A stretch of 64,000 nt of DNA from Chloranthus sessilifolius (GCA_021018995.1 CM037584.1:46451811-46515810); one strand, 5' to 3'; shown: positions 47,691-59,896, counted from the stretch's first letter. Notes: a model not told the origin generated them from the letters alone. Numbers and translations are program-made.

Positions 47691-47984
47691 TTACTAAGTT
47701 ATTAAGACTGTCCCCTTTCAAACAAAAAAGAAGTTATTTAGGTTGTTTGGTTTTAGGTATCCACGTGAGAGGCCAATATGTAGAATTATTTTTTAGAGGT
47801 TTCTAGTCAAACAACCAAAACATCCTTTTCTATCTCAACGTAGGTTGTTGCTTATGACTCTTATACGCTCTTATCAGACGGTAGAAATTGTTCAATCTAA
47901 TAATCTTTAATTTTATCAGCGGGTACAATCTTTGGGCTAAATTATAGCCCATATGTAACACATGTAGGGAATTGATGAGAGTTC

Positions 47985-48400
47985 CATGAGGTTAGGGATA
48001 CAGGTTTGGTGTACCAAACTGGATCAAATCCGATTTTTTCAATATTCGGTTCGGTACACCCCAAATCGAAATCGAAACTGAAACCAAAACCCATTCGATT
48101 CAGTTCGGTTTGGTTTGGGTTTTTTTTAAACCCGAAACCGATCCGGTTTGGTTCGGTTCGGTTTAGATAAAAAAACATATTTTTAGAGTATTTTTTTCAG
48201 TTTTTTTTGTTTTTCCCGATTTTTTTCGGTTTACTTAGCCTATTCCCTCGATTTTCGGTTTCAACCCATCCAAACCGAACCAAATTGGGGTTCGGTTCGG
48301 TTCAATTTTTGTCTAGTTTCGATGCTGTTCGATCCAATTCGATTCCATCGGTTTTCAGTTTGGTTTCAATGTTCGGTTCAAGAGTTACGTCCCTACATGG
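47985..48400. repeat. Degenerate CGGTTTGGTTCGG word-repeat tract
   Basis: Dense, irregular repetition of CGGTTCGGTTTGG and its complement CCAAACCGAACC over 400 bp, with AT spacers. Both senses are present, so parts can pair. Any ORF here is a composition artefact. Confidence 0.8.
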
Positions 48401-48764
48401 GTTGCATACTTGCACATACACTTCTATTAAGGCTCCTAAGCATACCTTAGGTAACTAATGCTGTCAAATACTCCCACATATTTCAAAACCCTTGAAAACC
48501 TTGCCATCATCTTTTTGACGTCATTGGATGACTATGCACCGTGAACCATTTTATATGAATTAATGAAGAAATTGTTCACAATGAGCCAAGGGCTCATTGC
48601 ATGCTCATCCTAACCATCTGGTCAGTTGTGCATTCATTTCTACTGTAGACATGCACTTTATGCACGTCTCAAGGTCCACTAACTGTTCAACTCGAAAGAC
48701 AGGGCTCTCAAATAGACAATTTCATTTTATTTTTTTTAAATGATTGGACAAATTCATTGATTAT

Positions 48765-48860
48765 CGAGTGTTGCTTGAGGCGGTTTGAATATGTTCATCA
48801 AAAGCCAAAAACAGATCATGAACAAAAGGTCACGACACTAAAAGCACAAGGATGTAAGAG
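48765..48860 (+). mobile_element. RTE LINE C-terminal scrap
   Basis: GTTGCTTGAGGCGGTTTGAA and ATGTTCATCAAAAGCC resemble 16797-16835 of the LINE split by the Ty3 element (LRWFGDVHRKP). It is too short to orient with certainty beyond the + match. Confidence 0.45.
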
Positions 48861-49309
48861 AATAGTAACCAAATTTGCCGACTTTTTAAAAAAGTCACGA
48901 ATAATCTAAGAATTTTTTTAAAATAAAAATAAATAAAATCTGAATTGTTCGTGAATAAATTCAAAGTTTTCGAATAATTCGCAAATTTCAAGAATTTGGT
49001 CAAAAAGTTTTTTCTACTTTTTATTTTTTCCTATCTTTTACCGTAATTTTTTCAAATGTTCCCCATGCACCACCTGCCGGGCACGAGGTACATGTACAGA
49101 ATATTGGTTCATTAGAGGTGTGTAACCGTCCGATTAAAGAACCTTTCTACTGTGGACCGTTGCCTAGAAACGCTTCAATAAACCATGTACTCCTTTTACG
49201 GCAGTTGATTACGTATAACTGAAACTTCCAAATGGACATCTGAGATTGAGGACCACGGATGTTAGGGTTATCAATTGGCCAGGTGACCATGAGCCAACCT
49301 GCCTGACCT

Positions 49310-49560
49310 CTATTTGACCTGTCGAGTTGGGTCGGGCCTTGAAGCATCTAAACAACCTTCGGGTCATATAACAACAGACCCAACTCAAAGGTTGGGTTGG
49401 ATCAAGTTTTTGGCCTAATAATATATATTAGGTAGAAGAGAGGAAAAGAAATTTGGAACCCGGTCTGGTCGGCCAACTTAGCCTAAATCGACCCAGTTTC
49501 CAGGTAAAGGTCAGGTTCACTTGAACACTGGTTGGGTTGGGTCCAGTGGAGTCGAGAGCC
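49310..49560. repeat. Degenerate GGGTTGGGTC word-repeat tract
   Basis: GGGTCGGGCC, GGGTTGGATC and their complements (GACCCAACTC) recur irregularly. Similar in style to the tracts at 47985 and 63790 but with a different word. Confidence 0.6.
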
Positions 49561-49679
49561 AAAAGGATTGGCTCTACCTAGATGGCGCCACTTGACTCAA
49601 TTGATTTGATAGTCACAGGTGTAAAGTAGATGGTAAGGGGCCATTGCTTGGTGACATGGTTTCAAATATTGGCTGATTG

Positions 49680-49800
49680 AGATCCAGATAGCCCCATCGG
49701 GATCGGTTTTGGCACAAACGATACCGATACTATAGCCCATAGGGTCATATTGGTATTGCTAGCGTATGTAGGATCGGCCGATCCACTGATACAAACCGCT
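49680..49800. repeat. Degenerate CGATCC / ATCGGC word tract
   Basis: ATCGGGATCGG, ACGATACCGATAC and GGATCGGCCGATCC recur. A related tract lies at 50735-50815 (ATCGGCCGATCCGATCCGC, CCGATAC). Confidence 0.55.
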
Positions 49801-50839
49801 AGAATATTTATTGGGTCTTATGAAGGTTCATTTATGTAGTCATTTCTTACACCCCTAAGTCAAAAGTTTTCCTTTCTGATGCTAACGTTGGTTTCACTAG
49901 ATTGTACCTTGGGGATAATGTACTCTCTAATCGAAGATTGTTATAAAGCACAGTCTCACTATTTCTTAGGGAGCCACTGCAGTCTTGAAAGTTGGCTCTT
50001 GCACCCAATTTAAAAGAAAGACTTACAAGTTTGGCAACTTATGTTATGCGAAAATACCATCTAAGTCATTTGATTTGAAGGTCATAATTTAGAGATGTTA
50101 AGTGTAAAATATTAGCACAAAATATAATCTTCATCATGTAATTAAATGTAGTCAAATGTTATTAGATGATTCAATAGTTGACTACAATCAATCATATGGT
50201 AAATATTATGTTTTACACCATCTTAAGCACCAGAGATCTATGGATCATCATGAACTTCAAATCAAACAATGCAGTTTGCGTTTTTATCCCTAAAATAAAG
50301 TCTTTCTTTAAATCAGGTGCAAGGACTAACTTTACTTGTGCAAGTAATGGCTCCCTATTTCATATCTTCTCTTTATTTTCTTTAAATTACTTTAAATAAA
50401 TTAAGGGCTCATTGCTCGATGTAATAGTGAAAGGTTTCGGCTGTCAAGTTTGTAAATGCTATTTCGAGCCTAGGAGAGCAGCACTTCGTCGTGTAAAAAG
50501 CCAGAGGTTAAGTTTGTTTCTTGCCCACCTTTCCAACATTTTGTAGGCACAAGTTTAATGTTGGGTGGTAGAACTTCTTTTTCTTATTTTTTATCTGGCA
50601 ATTAAACATGAGATATATCTAATTATTATTACGGTATATATATGACTTTCAATGTAATTTTTCTGATTTAATTTTATTTTTAAAATAATTTTCTTCTATT
50701 TTTACTCTCTCCTTTTTTTTGCTTTGGTGTACTATCGGCCGATCCGATCCGCTTATAACAATCTTTATTGATTTTGGGCCGACCAATCTGGTGGCCAGTT
50801 CCGATACTTGAAACCATGGTTGGTGCAATGGTAAATGGC

Positions 50840-51000
50840 ATAGTTACCAAAATCGGTTTAATTGAAAAAAACTCGTTTAAAACGCATTTTTTTCATTAAA
50901 TGTGGGAAAACACGTTTAAAACTTAAAAAAAGAAAATACTCACATTTTTGAAAAAAAATCACAATTTTTACGTTTTAAATGCGTTTTCTATGAATTTTCT
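50840..51000. repeat. Degenerate AAAACGCGTTT word tract
   Basis: Repeated GTTTAAAACG, ACACGTTTAAAAC and ACGTTTTAAATGCG words, mutually complementary, in AT-rich DNA. Confidence 0.55.
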
Positions 51001-51282
51001 GAATTATTTCTCATTTTTGTCAAAAAAAATTATTTTGAAATATTTTCATTACTTTTTCCGACATGCTTACCTATTTTGTCCGAAATGTATCGATTCTTTT
51101 CAAAAAAATTTCCTTGCCCATTTCCAAAATCACGGCTCGGTAAGTGTGGTGAAAAAGTCAAAGGTTAGGCTTGCATCCCGTTCACCCCTCCTAACACCTT
51201 GTACGCAAGACTACATAAAAGACTTGCAGTACTAGATAATGGGCATAAAGGAGAACAAAGACTTCATAAGGAATAAACACAC

Positions 51283-51307
51283 ACACACTCTCTCTCTCTC
51301 TCTCTCA
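51283..51307. repeat. (CA)n(CT)n microsatellite
   Basis: CACACACA followed by a CT run. An A-rich tract lies at 51402-51435. Confidence 0.9.
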
Positions 51308-52269
51308 TATGTAAGAAACACAGATTCCATCAGTACCTGTGGCGAGTTGCTTTCACTGACTCATTGTACTACAAAGGGTGTATGATAAAACTAGCAAATA
51401 TTAAAAAAAAATTAAAAAAAAAAAAAAAAAAAAAGAGATCAAACGCTATCCCTACTGAATGGTATGCGCGAGTGTTGCACGTACCTGAAGACTTAATCGG
51501 TTGCCCTAAAATATTAAAATGAAGGCAATAAACGAATGAGATGCTTCTAGTTCAGTTTAGTTAATTAATGATATTAGTGAGGATTTGAAACTTTTTTACT
51601 TTCTGTTAATAAATTACGAAATCGTAAGTGTGGCTACTTTTGTTGTATAATTGGCCATTCTTGTTAGAATATATGATGAAGAATTGAACAGGGGTTCATT
51701 AGATAGTAACTGAAAGTTTTCAGAGAAGAACAGGAAAAATAAGCCCCAAAGAATTAAAAACTGATCGGTAATGCCCTCAATCACGGATTGGTTGCGGTGG
51801 CCGGGTTGGAGAAAAATAAGAAAGGCCTAGAGACAAAACGCCCATTGGTTGGGTTGGTGGCCGGATTGGAAAACACACAAATATATGCAAGAGATAGAAG
51901 CGGAGTCCCATCCCTGAAAAAAGCTTCTCCATTTTCACAAAATAATATCTAGGAACCTTAACATGGTACCTAAATAGCATCATAGAAATCTACTCTTTTA
52001 AGGAAAAGCATGCAACATTTATCTACATTAAATCAGCCCCTGATCATTAATATAGTTGATCATTATGAATGGGTTTATATGGTAGCCCAGGAGCTACTAT
52101 ATATAATGAAAACCAAAGAAGGAAAGAAGCATTAGAAAACATTAAATCCATCTTTCCACTACACAATCCCATAATCCTATAATCCTATAATTAAAAATGC
52201 GACAGAAAAGAGAGAAATGAGATCAAATTGGTAGTCATAGTGTTCAAATCTTAATGACTTAGTAAGTAC

Positions 52270-52342
52270 CTTGATGGCCATAATCAATGGATCCTTGAAG
52301 AAGTTCCTCCATCAACTTGAACATCATATTATCATCATGAGC
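52270..52342 (-). other. Candidate exon of an unrecognised minus-strand gene
   Basis: 73 bp bounded by CTAG at the acceptor side and CAAG|GTACTT at the donor, encoding MMFKLMEELLQGSIDYGHQ after AHDDN. About 300 bp upstream on the minus strand is a TATA-like box at 52647-52656 followed by a CT-rich leader-like stretch and an ATG. Other short donor-flanked stretches lie at 51340-51510. I do not recognise the protein, and no complete model could be built. Confidence 0.25.
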
Positions 52343-53263
52343 CTAGCATGAGCAAAAGAAAGCAAAATGTAGCCAAAGACAACTTGCCAACATATTTCAT
52401 GCAAATCTTAGGAATGGAGAAAGCATGATCATAAAAAAAAAATGAGTCGGCAAGTCATTCTTGGCTGCACTATACTTTCTAAAATTACATGAAAGGCCAT
52501 AGATGAGAGTGTAATTGAACCAGAATTTGTTTGCTAATGGGCAAGAACCGATCATAGAAAAGAAGATGGGAGAGGGCTGAAATGAAAGAAGAGGGCTAGA
52601 TGGGCAACAACAGAAATCGAGATGGGAGAGAAAGTTGTGCTGGTCGATTTATATAGAGTTCATTGGAATGTAGTGCTGAAATTGTGGAAATAATTGCAAA
52701 AGATATTACAATTTTAATGCATTATCTTCAATGGAGGTGACGAGGACAGCTTCAAGGGAGATTGGTTTTGGCCTTAGCATAACTAGATAAGGTCTTTCTC
52801 ATAAACCCATTTTCAGATGGCTTTAGATTATATCTATTATATCTCAAATCTAATCAAAAGTTTAACATATTTGTAGCATCCGTAAAGCTTCTCAAAGGGC
52901 AGCAAAAAAGAAAAAGAAAATAGATTGTAGTACTGCAGGCAATATATTCTCCTCTTAGTGGAAATATTTGTGTTTCTTTGCCTATCAAAAATAAAGAACT
53001 CTTATGTTTAATGGCAGTAGGATAAAAAGACCTCTTTCAGAGGCATTTGCAGGAGTAAAAAGATGAAAAGGACCAACATGAATTGCAGGGATATTAGATC
53101 TAGGAAAGAGAGTGACTCTTGAATCTAGGCCTGCTATGTCCTTGGCTCCTGCTTTAATACTCTTAAGAGTCAAGACTAAATGATTCTTTTTTCTTTTCTC
53201 ATGGGAGAGAGATTCATGTACTTGGCATGCAAAATAGAGATAACAAATCAGGCTCTTTTGAAA

Positions 53264-53735
53264 CACATGCCTACTAATTTCAATCAAGTCTAGGAAAGTA
53301 TGCCTACTTCAAACAGTTATTAGGAAAATAATGCTTTTCCAGTTTTATAAAAACATGCTCATCCATTTGTGGGCTCCACGTGGCACCCATCTGAGATCGA
53401 GTACCATGACAACTTACTCAAAAAATGATCAAGTACCACCCAAAAAGTATGGGCATGATCCTATGCATATCCACCGTTGAAAATATAGTCAAAGGTGTTC
53501 AAATTTAATGCACCGGATTGGGTGGGCATTATCCTATCTTTAACCGATCAAATAAAGGAAAAAATATTCTTTAAAAAAATAATTTTTTATTTTAAACCAC
53601 GTTCGACATGGCTGTCAACCCAAAACGAGTTATTTTTTGTTGAATCATTTTTCAAAAATGTGTAGCCATTGTTTTCCTAAAACGATTTGAAGTAGGCATG
53701 TCTTCTTAAAATTGATTGAAAGTAGATATGTTTTT
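53264..53735. mobile_element. MITE with long inverted ends
   Basis: Left TGCCTACTTCAAAC, TTTCAATCAAGTCTAGG and TAGGAAAATAATG recur as complements on the right (CATTGTTTTCCTA, GAAGTAGGCATG, TTGATTGAAAG). The inner part contains CTCCACGTGGCACCC, as in the MITE at 35177-35541. No ORF. Confidence 0.65.
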
Positions 53736-55285
53736 CTAGTTTTCTCTAACAAAAGTAGAGAACACTCCTTTTTAATTTTATTCATTTCATAAAATATTAA
53801 GTTTTAGTCTTTTCTAAAACCATTATATAGTCTTACACCTTCACCAAATTGTTAAGGTAAGACCCAAATTTCCACCTTATCCTCAAGCGGGTCAAGTGGG
53901 TCTATCATGAGCCGTACCAATAATAATAACAAAGCTTTTTTGGACCTCAAAATTAAAGGAAAAAAGATATCAAATGAGAAAGAGGAATAGAGAATGAGAT
54001 AAAGTAGGAGAAAATATAAAAGGTTAGTGGGGTCATTTAATAGATAAAGAAAAGTACTTTCCTTTATTTCAGGTTGCATGAAGGAAATTGGAAATGTAAA
54101 TTTTAAGACCATGGTAACTTATTATTGAGGGATTTTTTTTTTTGATAGAATTATTGAGGGAATTTAAAAAGCCTAAAGGTGATATGCCTAAGGAAGCTTA
54201 TTTGGATAAAAGAAGTTTATCCATACTTCACCTGATGTAAAGAGTGCACACAACTAGGTAAATATATAAAGTTCATCAGTCATATCTCCCTGAAAGAAAT
54301 GTGAAAAGGTTGCTTTTTTCTGCTCTTTTGATGTGAGAGATGTGAGGTTGGAGATATTTCACTAGATTAGAGTGAATTCAAATGTCAAAAGTTGAAAAGC
54401 AACTATAGATCTCTAGGAACTCTCATCTTGAGTAAAGATAGCTGCTTTTGAGTGACATAGAAGTGGGCCACCTTCCATAAAATATTACCTTTAAGCAAAA
54501 GGGCAGAAAGTTGATGAGATGCATTTTCGAGGAAAAATAATTAAAAATTAATTTATAAAATGTAACCCCGTCATTAGAGAGAAGATATTTCTAGACTTTT
54601 AGGCTGTCATTTTGATATTATTTCATATATCCTTGGATTTGAAGAAAAACTCCTTTGAAATGTATCTAGAAACTCTCATTTTCTAAATTAATAAAAGGCT
54701 CAATTTGGCTCTTTTCATGCAAGGAAACATGGATTAGATTAATCTTTTCGATATTATATCCTAAATCTGTGACTGAGCGTAGAGATCTCTAGGTACTCTC
54801 ATACCTATAGCATTGGGAATCATTGGAAATAGATGGAGAGCATCGATTTTATATAAGAGTTTTATGAATTTAGTGTGCTGAAAGCTAAAAAGAGGGGACA
54901 TAGTGATAAGATCATATAGTAATATATTATAGGGGCATGTGGATGTCATTACTTTTCCCAGATCTCAGTTTTGAAAAAAATCTAAGTTTTCAGTTGCACT
55001 TTGTTGGCGAACTTGGATTGGAGGGTTTGGATGGCATTTTTCTGACAATGATCATAGAAGGATTCTACTTTTTATCTCTTATGTTGCCTTAAAACCTCCG
55101 TTTGTAATGGGAAAAGAAATTTAAAATGTAAAAATATATTTAATTTAGGATTAATTAAATCTATGATCCTCCTTTTTACCCATTGCGCTATGGCCTTTCC
55201 ACTTGTAGGCCACGTGGCCAATTGTTGGGCAATCCACATCATCAACAAGGTAGGTCATATTAGGGGCAACCCTAAGCCTAGGGAT
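53736..55285. other. Intergenic, nothing recognised
   Basis: AT-rich sequence with short ORFs of ordinary composition, no domain, no clear repeat boundary. Confidence 0.4.
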
Positions 55286-55590
55286 GCAGATTCTGTTTAT
55301 CGAACGGTAACTGAAAATTTTGATTTTCGGTTCGATTCAGCCTGAACCGAAATTGAACAGAAATGAGCCAGATTGGTTATTTTTTAATTTCCTAAACTGA
55401 TACCGGAAAAACTGGGTTCAGTTCGGTTTTGGTTTATTTATTTATTTATTTATTTTAAAATCATTTATCATTTTTTTTGGATTTTCAGAATTTTTTGGTT
55501 TCTATTCATTCCTAATCGGTTTTTGGGAAATCGATTTCAGTCTGGTTCGAACCGGTTCTGTCAGGCCATTTTTTCGGTTGGGTTCAGGTT
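55286..55590. repeat. Second CGGTTCGGTTT-type word tract
   Basis: TTTTCGGTTCGATTC, TCAGTTCGGTTTTGG, GGTTCGAACCGG and complements (CTGAACCGAAATTGAAC) repeat irregularly around a TTTA run. Same word as the tract at 47985-48400. Confidence 0.7.
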
Positions 55591-56198
55591 TAGTGTGGAT
55601 GGTTATGATTTTCCTTTAATCAAAGAATATTTACAGTGAATAGATCTGACAGTTTTGGTTCTAGTGTGGATGGTTATAATTTTCCTTTAATCAAGAATAT
55701 TTACAGTGAATCGATCTGACAATTTTGCTCCTCCGATGGCCATGATTTTTTTAACCATTTCATCTAGGTACTCTAATATGGATGGTTACACATTTTTTTA
55801 GCAGTTGATATTAGAGTTATTGATCGAATGGTTCCGATCCTTCGATAGGCATGGATTTTTGGTTGAAATATGTGCGAACCGTGAGCTGCTAGATGGACTA
55901 TTTGGATTGATTTATCACACATGTGCGCAAATGGCATATAAGTGGGTGGTCAAGATTTTATTCATTTAACCGTGGTGAGTAGAGTCAGTCTATTAATTTA
56001 ATTTAGGGAAACTTCCTAAAATAAGATTTAATTTTGAAAATAATTAGTTAGGTATCACAAAATGAAACATTTAACAAAGAAGGAAAAAAATGCTTAATTG
56101 TCCTTATCCTTGTTTGATCAGGGATTCACACAGAATCTCTTTGAGGTAAATATTTTTGCCCAAAATTTTGTATGAATATTTGTTTGCTAAATAATTTA

Positions 56199-57472
56199 GG
56201 CCTTTTTTTTGGCGTGGCTCAACTTTTTAAAAAAATGATTTCAACAATACACTACGGGTTAAAAGCAGCTTTTTTAAGAAGTGTTGTGAAAAGTTGCTTA
56301 TCTTTGGTCTCTATAATCAGTTACAAGAGTTGATAGCACTTAACAGTTTCTACGATTTTTACCGTTGATTTGAATCAGATGATGCAGGTCATTTCTTGTC
56401 CCAATCTTCACAGACAATAGATCTTGAGATCATGTCATAACTATCACAAAATTGGTCATTGATTCCATGTTTCACAAATCCCCAAAATTGATCTAAGAAC
56501 TCTCATAATACGATATGATTATGGTCACTTTTTGGTAATGTTTGCCCTATGGAAACAATATATGACTGGTTGATAGGTGGTATATGATCGCGAGATCTTC
56601 CGTGTGAGATACCAAATCTTCATTTGCAAATACCTATACCCTCTAGAAAGAAATCGCAGAAAAAAGAGGCGCAAGAGTTTTAGAGAAACAGAGAGACGGG
56701 TTGAAGAGAGTGTAATCCCAAAGAGAGACCAGAGAGAGAGAGAGAGAGAGAGAGACGGAGCCGTAGGGATAGAGGCGCAGAGAGATGCCCAGAAAGAGAA
56801 ACTGTAGAGAAAGACTTTAGGGAGAGAGAGAGGCGCATAGAGAGACTTGCAGAAAAAGAGAAAATGCAAAGAGAGAAAGGGGGAAATATAGGAAAAATTA
56901 GAAAAACAAATTTTTTAGCAAAAGAGTCTTGAACTTAAACGTTTTAAAAAAATAATGTTTTCACAATTTTTTGAAGCTCAGAGATCTGTGAGATCTCAAA
57001 TCCTCATTAAAAAATAATGCTTTTACGGCTCACGGAACTTCAAAAAATCATGAAAATATTATTTTTTAAAACATTAAGTCTAAGACCTTTTTGCTAAAAA
57101 GTTTGTTTTTTTAAGCATTGTTTTCTAAAGTGCCCGGAAATAGATTATAGAGAAAACAATTAGTGGTTTAAGAGAGAGAGGAGAGAGACGGTGGAGAGAG
57201 GATTGCTGAGAAAAAAAAAAATTGGGCATCCCAAATTAGATTCTGACAACAGTAAAAAAAACATTTAATTTTTTGAGAATGACCAAGTTGACAACAGTTA
57301 AAATTAAAAGCTGGTTTTAGCGCTTTTAGAAAATAACTTAGTTTTAGTTTTTTTAATAAAAAAAAGTTATAAATTATTTTGTCACCAAAGATCTTTAGAT
57401 GCTTAAAATTACTTTTCAGAGTCTAAAAGCAAGCGCTTTTAAGGCTCTAAAAAGTCACGCCAAACAAGGTCT
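56199..57472. mobile_element. Non-autonomous TIR element with nested foldbacks
   Basis: Left TTAGGCC, T-run, GGCGTGGCTCAACTTTTTA pairs with right TAAAAAGTCACGCCAAACAAGGTC. The interior has a GA-rich block (56690-56900) and a strong foldback at 56913-57105. No transposase ORF. Boundaries are approximate. Confidence 0.55.
56913..57105. repeat. Foldback with arms of about 70 bp
   Basis: TTAGCAAAAGAGTCTTGAAC, AATAATGTTTTCA and TTTTTTGAAGCTC on the left recur as complements on the right with few mismatches. The centre is near 57010 (GATCTGTGAGATCTC). Confidence 0.85.
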
Positions 57473-57655
57473 GTTTTTTTGAGAGGACCAAACATGGTCT
57501 TACCTTTCGTATACATACTTATTTTCAAAATGAATTGTATTCATTAAATTAGCTCTATTAATTTATTATTTTTTAATAAAAAAAAATTTTACCTTACAAA
57601 CATTTGCAATCATTAGCCAAATCTTCTTGCAATTAATGTTAGATGGCAGGATCGA

Positions 57656-57696
57656 AAACTTAATATTAGAGGCCCCGGACCTCTAATATTAAGTTT
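57656..57696. repeat. Perfect 17-bp inverted repeat
   Basis: AAACTTAATATTAGAGG, a 7-nt centre CCCCGGA, then the exact complement. Confidence 0.95.
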
Positions 57697-57730
57697 GATG
57701 AAAAAAAAAAACTTGGACGAAATAAAATAG

Positions 57731-58132
57731 GCTGGTGTTGCCACCAAGCCCACCACTCCACTTTATTTTATAGCCACCTCTCTAAAACAAAGGAAAAATC
57801 AGGTGACTACTTTAAATGAGATGATGGAGATCATTTTCCATCCCAATCTTCTATAAAATAGATATTGAGATCATGGCCCAACAATAAGTGGGTTAGATGA
57901 TTCCAAGTGACACAAATCACAAAAAGTAAATGTGACCCACGTTTGATAGTACACTACTGATCATGTTCACTTTTGTAATGTGTTTGAACTCAAGATCTAT
58001 GAACTCAAGATCTCGTGTCGAAGATTGAGCTGAAAAACGATCTCCATCATCAGATTTAAAGTAGCAAACATATTTTTCCTTTGTTTAAGTGAGGTGGCTG
58101 TAACATAAAATGGCGTGATAGTAACACCAATC
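57731..58132. mobile_element. MITE with inverted repeats of about 150 bp
   Basis: Left GCCACCTCTCTAAAACAAAGG pairs with right CCTTTGTTTAAGTGAGGTGGC. Inward, ACTTTAAATGAGATGATGG pairs with CCATCATCAGATTTAAAGT; outward, GGTGTTGCCACC roughly pairs with GGTAACACC-type sequence. The core resembles the elements at 32614 and 33070. No ORF. Confidence 0.8.
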
Positions 58133-58261
58133 ATAAAAAAAGAATGTCTTTGATCAGTGGTCCGTTCAACATATGCGATAAAGTGGTCAACACGGTCGCT
58201 CGACTTTATGGGCTTCTGATGCATGGAAGTCAGTGTGCATCACAAAGTCGCGGGTACGAAA

Positions 58262-58850
58262 GATTTTTTTTATAGGCAAAATATAATTTTCATTAAGGGA
58301 ATGAAATTATAAAGAGTTTTTTTTTTTCTTAATAACCTAGGCATCCGAGCCTCTTAGAGCACCCGCTAATCCCAGGGGCACATCCGCACCCCAAATTCAG
58401 CGCATGCCGGATCAACACAGGATATAAATCCTTAGGGTGGCCTCAAGGGAGGGATGGAATTCAAACTCAGGTCTCTCCCATTTGGAAGCAAGTACCTGGC
58501 CAACTCACCTAACCCCTTAAGGCTAATTATAAAGGGAGTTGCGATAGAACTAGCAAGCCACGAACCAGGGGTAGCTAAAAACAAAAACAAAAGAGTAAAA
58601 AACAAGGCAAACCAAAAACAAAAGCGACAGGAGGGAGAAAGAGAAAGCCTACGAGCAGCCCAACCAGGGTCAAGTAAATTGAACCGATACCTCAAAATCT
58701 GAGATCTAGAGAGGTCACGAAACTGTGGCGTCAACAAAGCCCAGCGATACATGAGGTCAGAGACATTAGCCATGATCACAGGCACAGCATGAGGAGATTG
58801 AAAAGGACGCACAAGTTTAACAAGTTTTCTTCTCTATCAGACATTCTGTT
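58262..58850 (-). mobile_element. L1-type LINE 3' UTR and tail, split by a SINE
   Basis: On minus, a T- and C-rich 3' region ends TTAATGAAAATTATATTTTG, then CCTATAAAAAAAA, a typical 3' tail. The SINE at 58315-58524 interrupts it with a duplication derived from it. No coding domain was recognised in the retained part. Confidence 0.55.
58315..58524 (-). mobile_element. tRNA-derived SINE (duplication AATTATAAAG)
   Basis: On minus, about 200 bp with an A-box-like TTGGCCAGGTACTTGC, a B-box-like GAGTTTGAATTCC and a poly(A) end. A perfect 10-bp duplication AATTATAAAG flanks it (58305-58314 and 58525-58534). The 3' half (GGATGTGCCCCTGGGATTAG, GGCTCGGATGCCTAGGTTAT) resembles Au-type plant SINEs, from memory. 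Confidence 0.78.
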
Positions 58851-59050
58851 CTGTTTTGAATTTGAAATTCTATGCCAAGCGAAGTCGGCTCACCTGCCGG
58901 AGCACCTTACTCTGCCCCATCACTGCTCCGAGCATCTACAAATTTGAGTATAGTGCCAACTCCCCACCACCAAAACCCAGCTCAGTCACATGTCATCCCT
59001 TCGAATGAACTTATGAACTACTCTCGAGGCCTACGCATAAGCACTTGCCA

Positions 59051-59126
59051 GTTAAGATGATTGAAATGGAAGCCTAAGTTTAAGAAGTTTCTTCTAAACG
59101 TAGGCTTCTACTTCAATCATCTTAAC
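59051..59126. repeat. Short near-perfect hairpin
   Basis: Left arm 59051-59087 (GTTAAGATGATTGAAATGG, then AAGCCTAAGTTTAAGAAG), loop TTT, right arm 59091-59126 complementary with about three mismatches and a one-base bulge. The size and mismatch level would suit a hairpin RNA, or the core of a tiny MITE. Confidence 0.85.
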
Positions 59127-59896
59127 TTACCAGAGTGGTTCCATTTCAAGAGTGGTTCATTCAAAGGTCGTCGATCATATATTCCAAACCTCAATCCTCA
59201 GCTTCTTCCACGCATATCACAAAATGCATACGTTGCAAGGCATGGAGTGTATTTTCTTACTAGCTCTCACCCGTTTTCAATTTTATACAAACCAATTATA
59301 ATTAACAAAGATAATCATCCTGCAATGATAGCAATTGTTTTTTTCGTTGAAAGGCTCCCCTTACCTTTGCTAGTGTCTCTTCACCTGCTTGTGTTGATCA
59401 TAAGTACGATTGCTTGGAGTGGGGTGGTGAGGAGGGGTGGCAGGTGACTGGGTGGGGTGGTGGGACAGTTGGCACTGTACTCGAATTTGTAGATGCTCCA
59501 AGCCAGGCAGCAGACTTCACTTGGCACAAAATTTCAAGTAAGTACGGCATTAATAGGCCTTTGACAAATGGTTTTTTTCTGTGAATGGCGTCACGGCCTA
59601 GATAACATCAGATGGGTGATTGTCTGATTGAAAAAAAAAAAAAATGCATCTATTATCTCACTCACCCGTCCAAATAAATCAGCATAACCCCCCTTAAGTG
59701 GAGAGCAGAAATCCGAAACGTCCTCACAACAATAAGTGTGAAAAAAAAAATTATTGCGCAGATATCAGAAGCATCCTTCAACAACAAAAGTGAATAACAT
59801 ACGAATACATTTAAGCTCCAGCTCCATACACACTATGCCACTGATATCTCATGAGTGTCTCTCGGAGACAAGGGTCCAAGGTTTCACAGGAGAAAA

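Noticed and set aside
48207-48458. ORF of 83 codons rich in Phe/Ser
   Set aside because: Produced by the CGGTTTGG word repeat; both strands are open here for compositional reasons.
56577-56807. Arg/Glu-rich ORF of 76 codons
   Set aside because: Translation of a GA-rich block within a TIR element.
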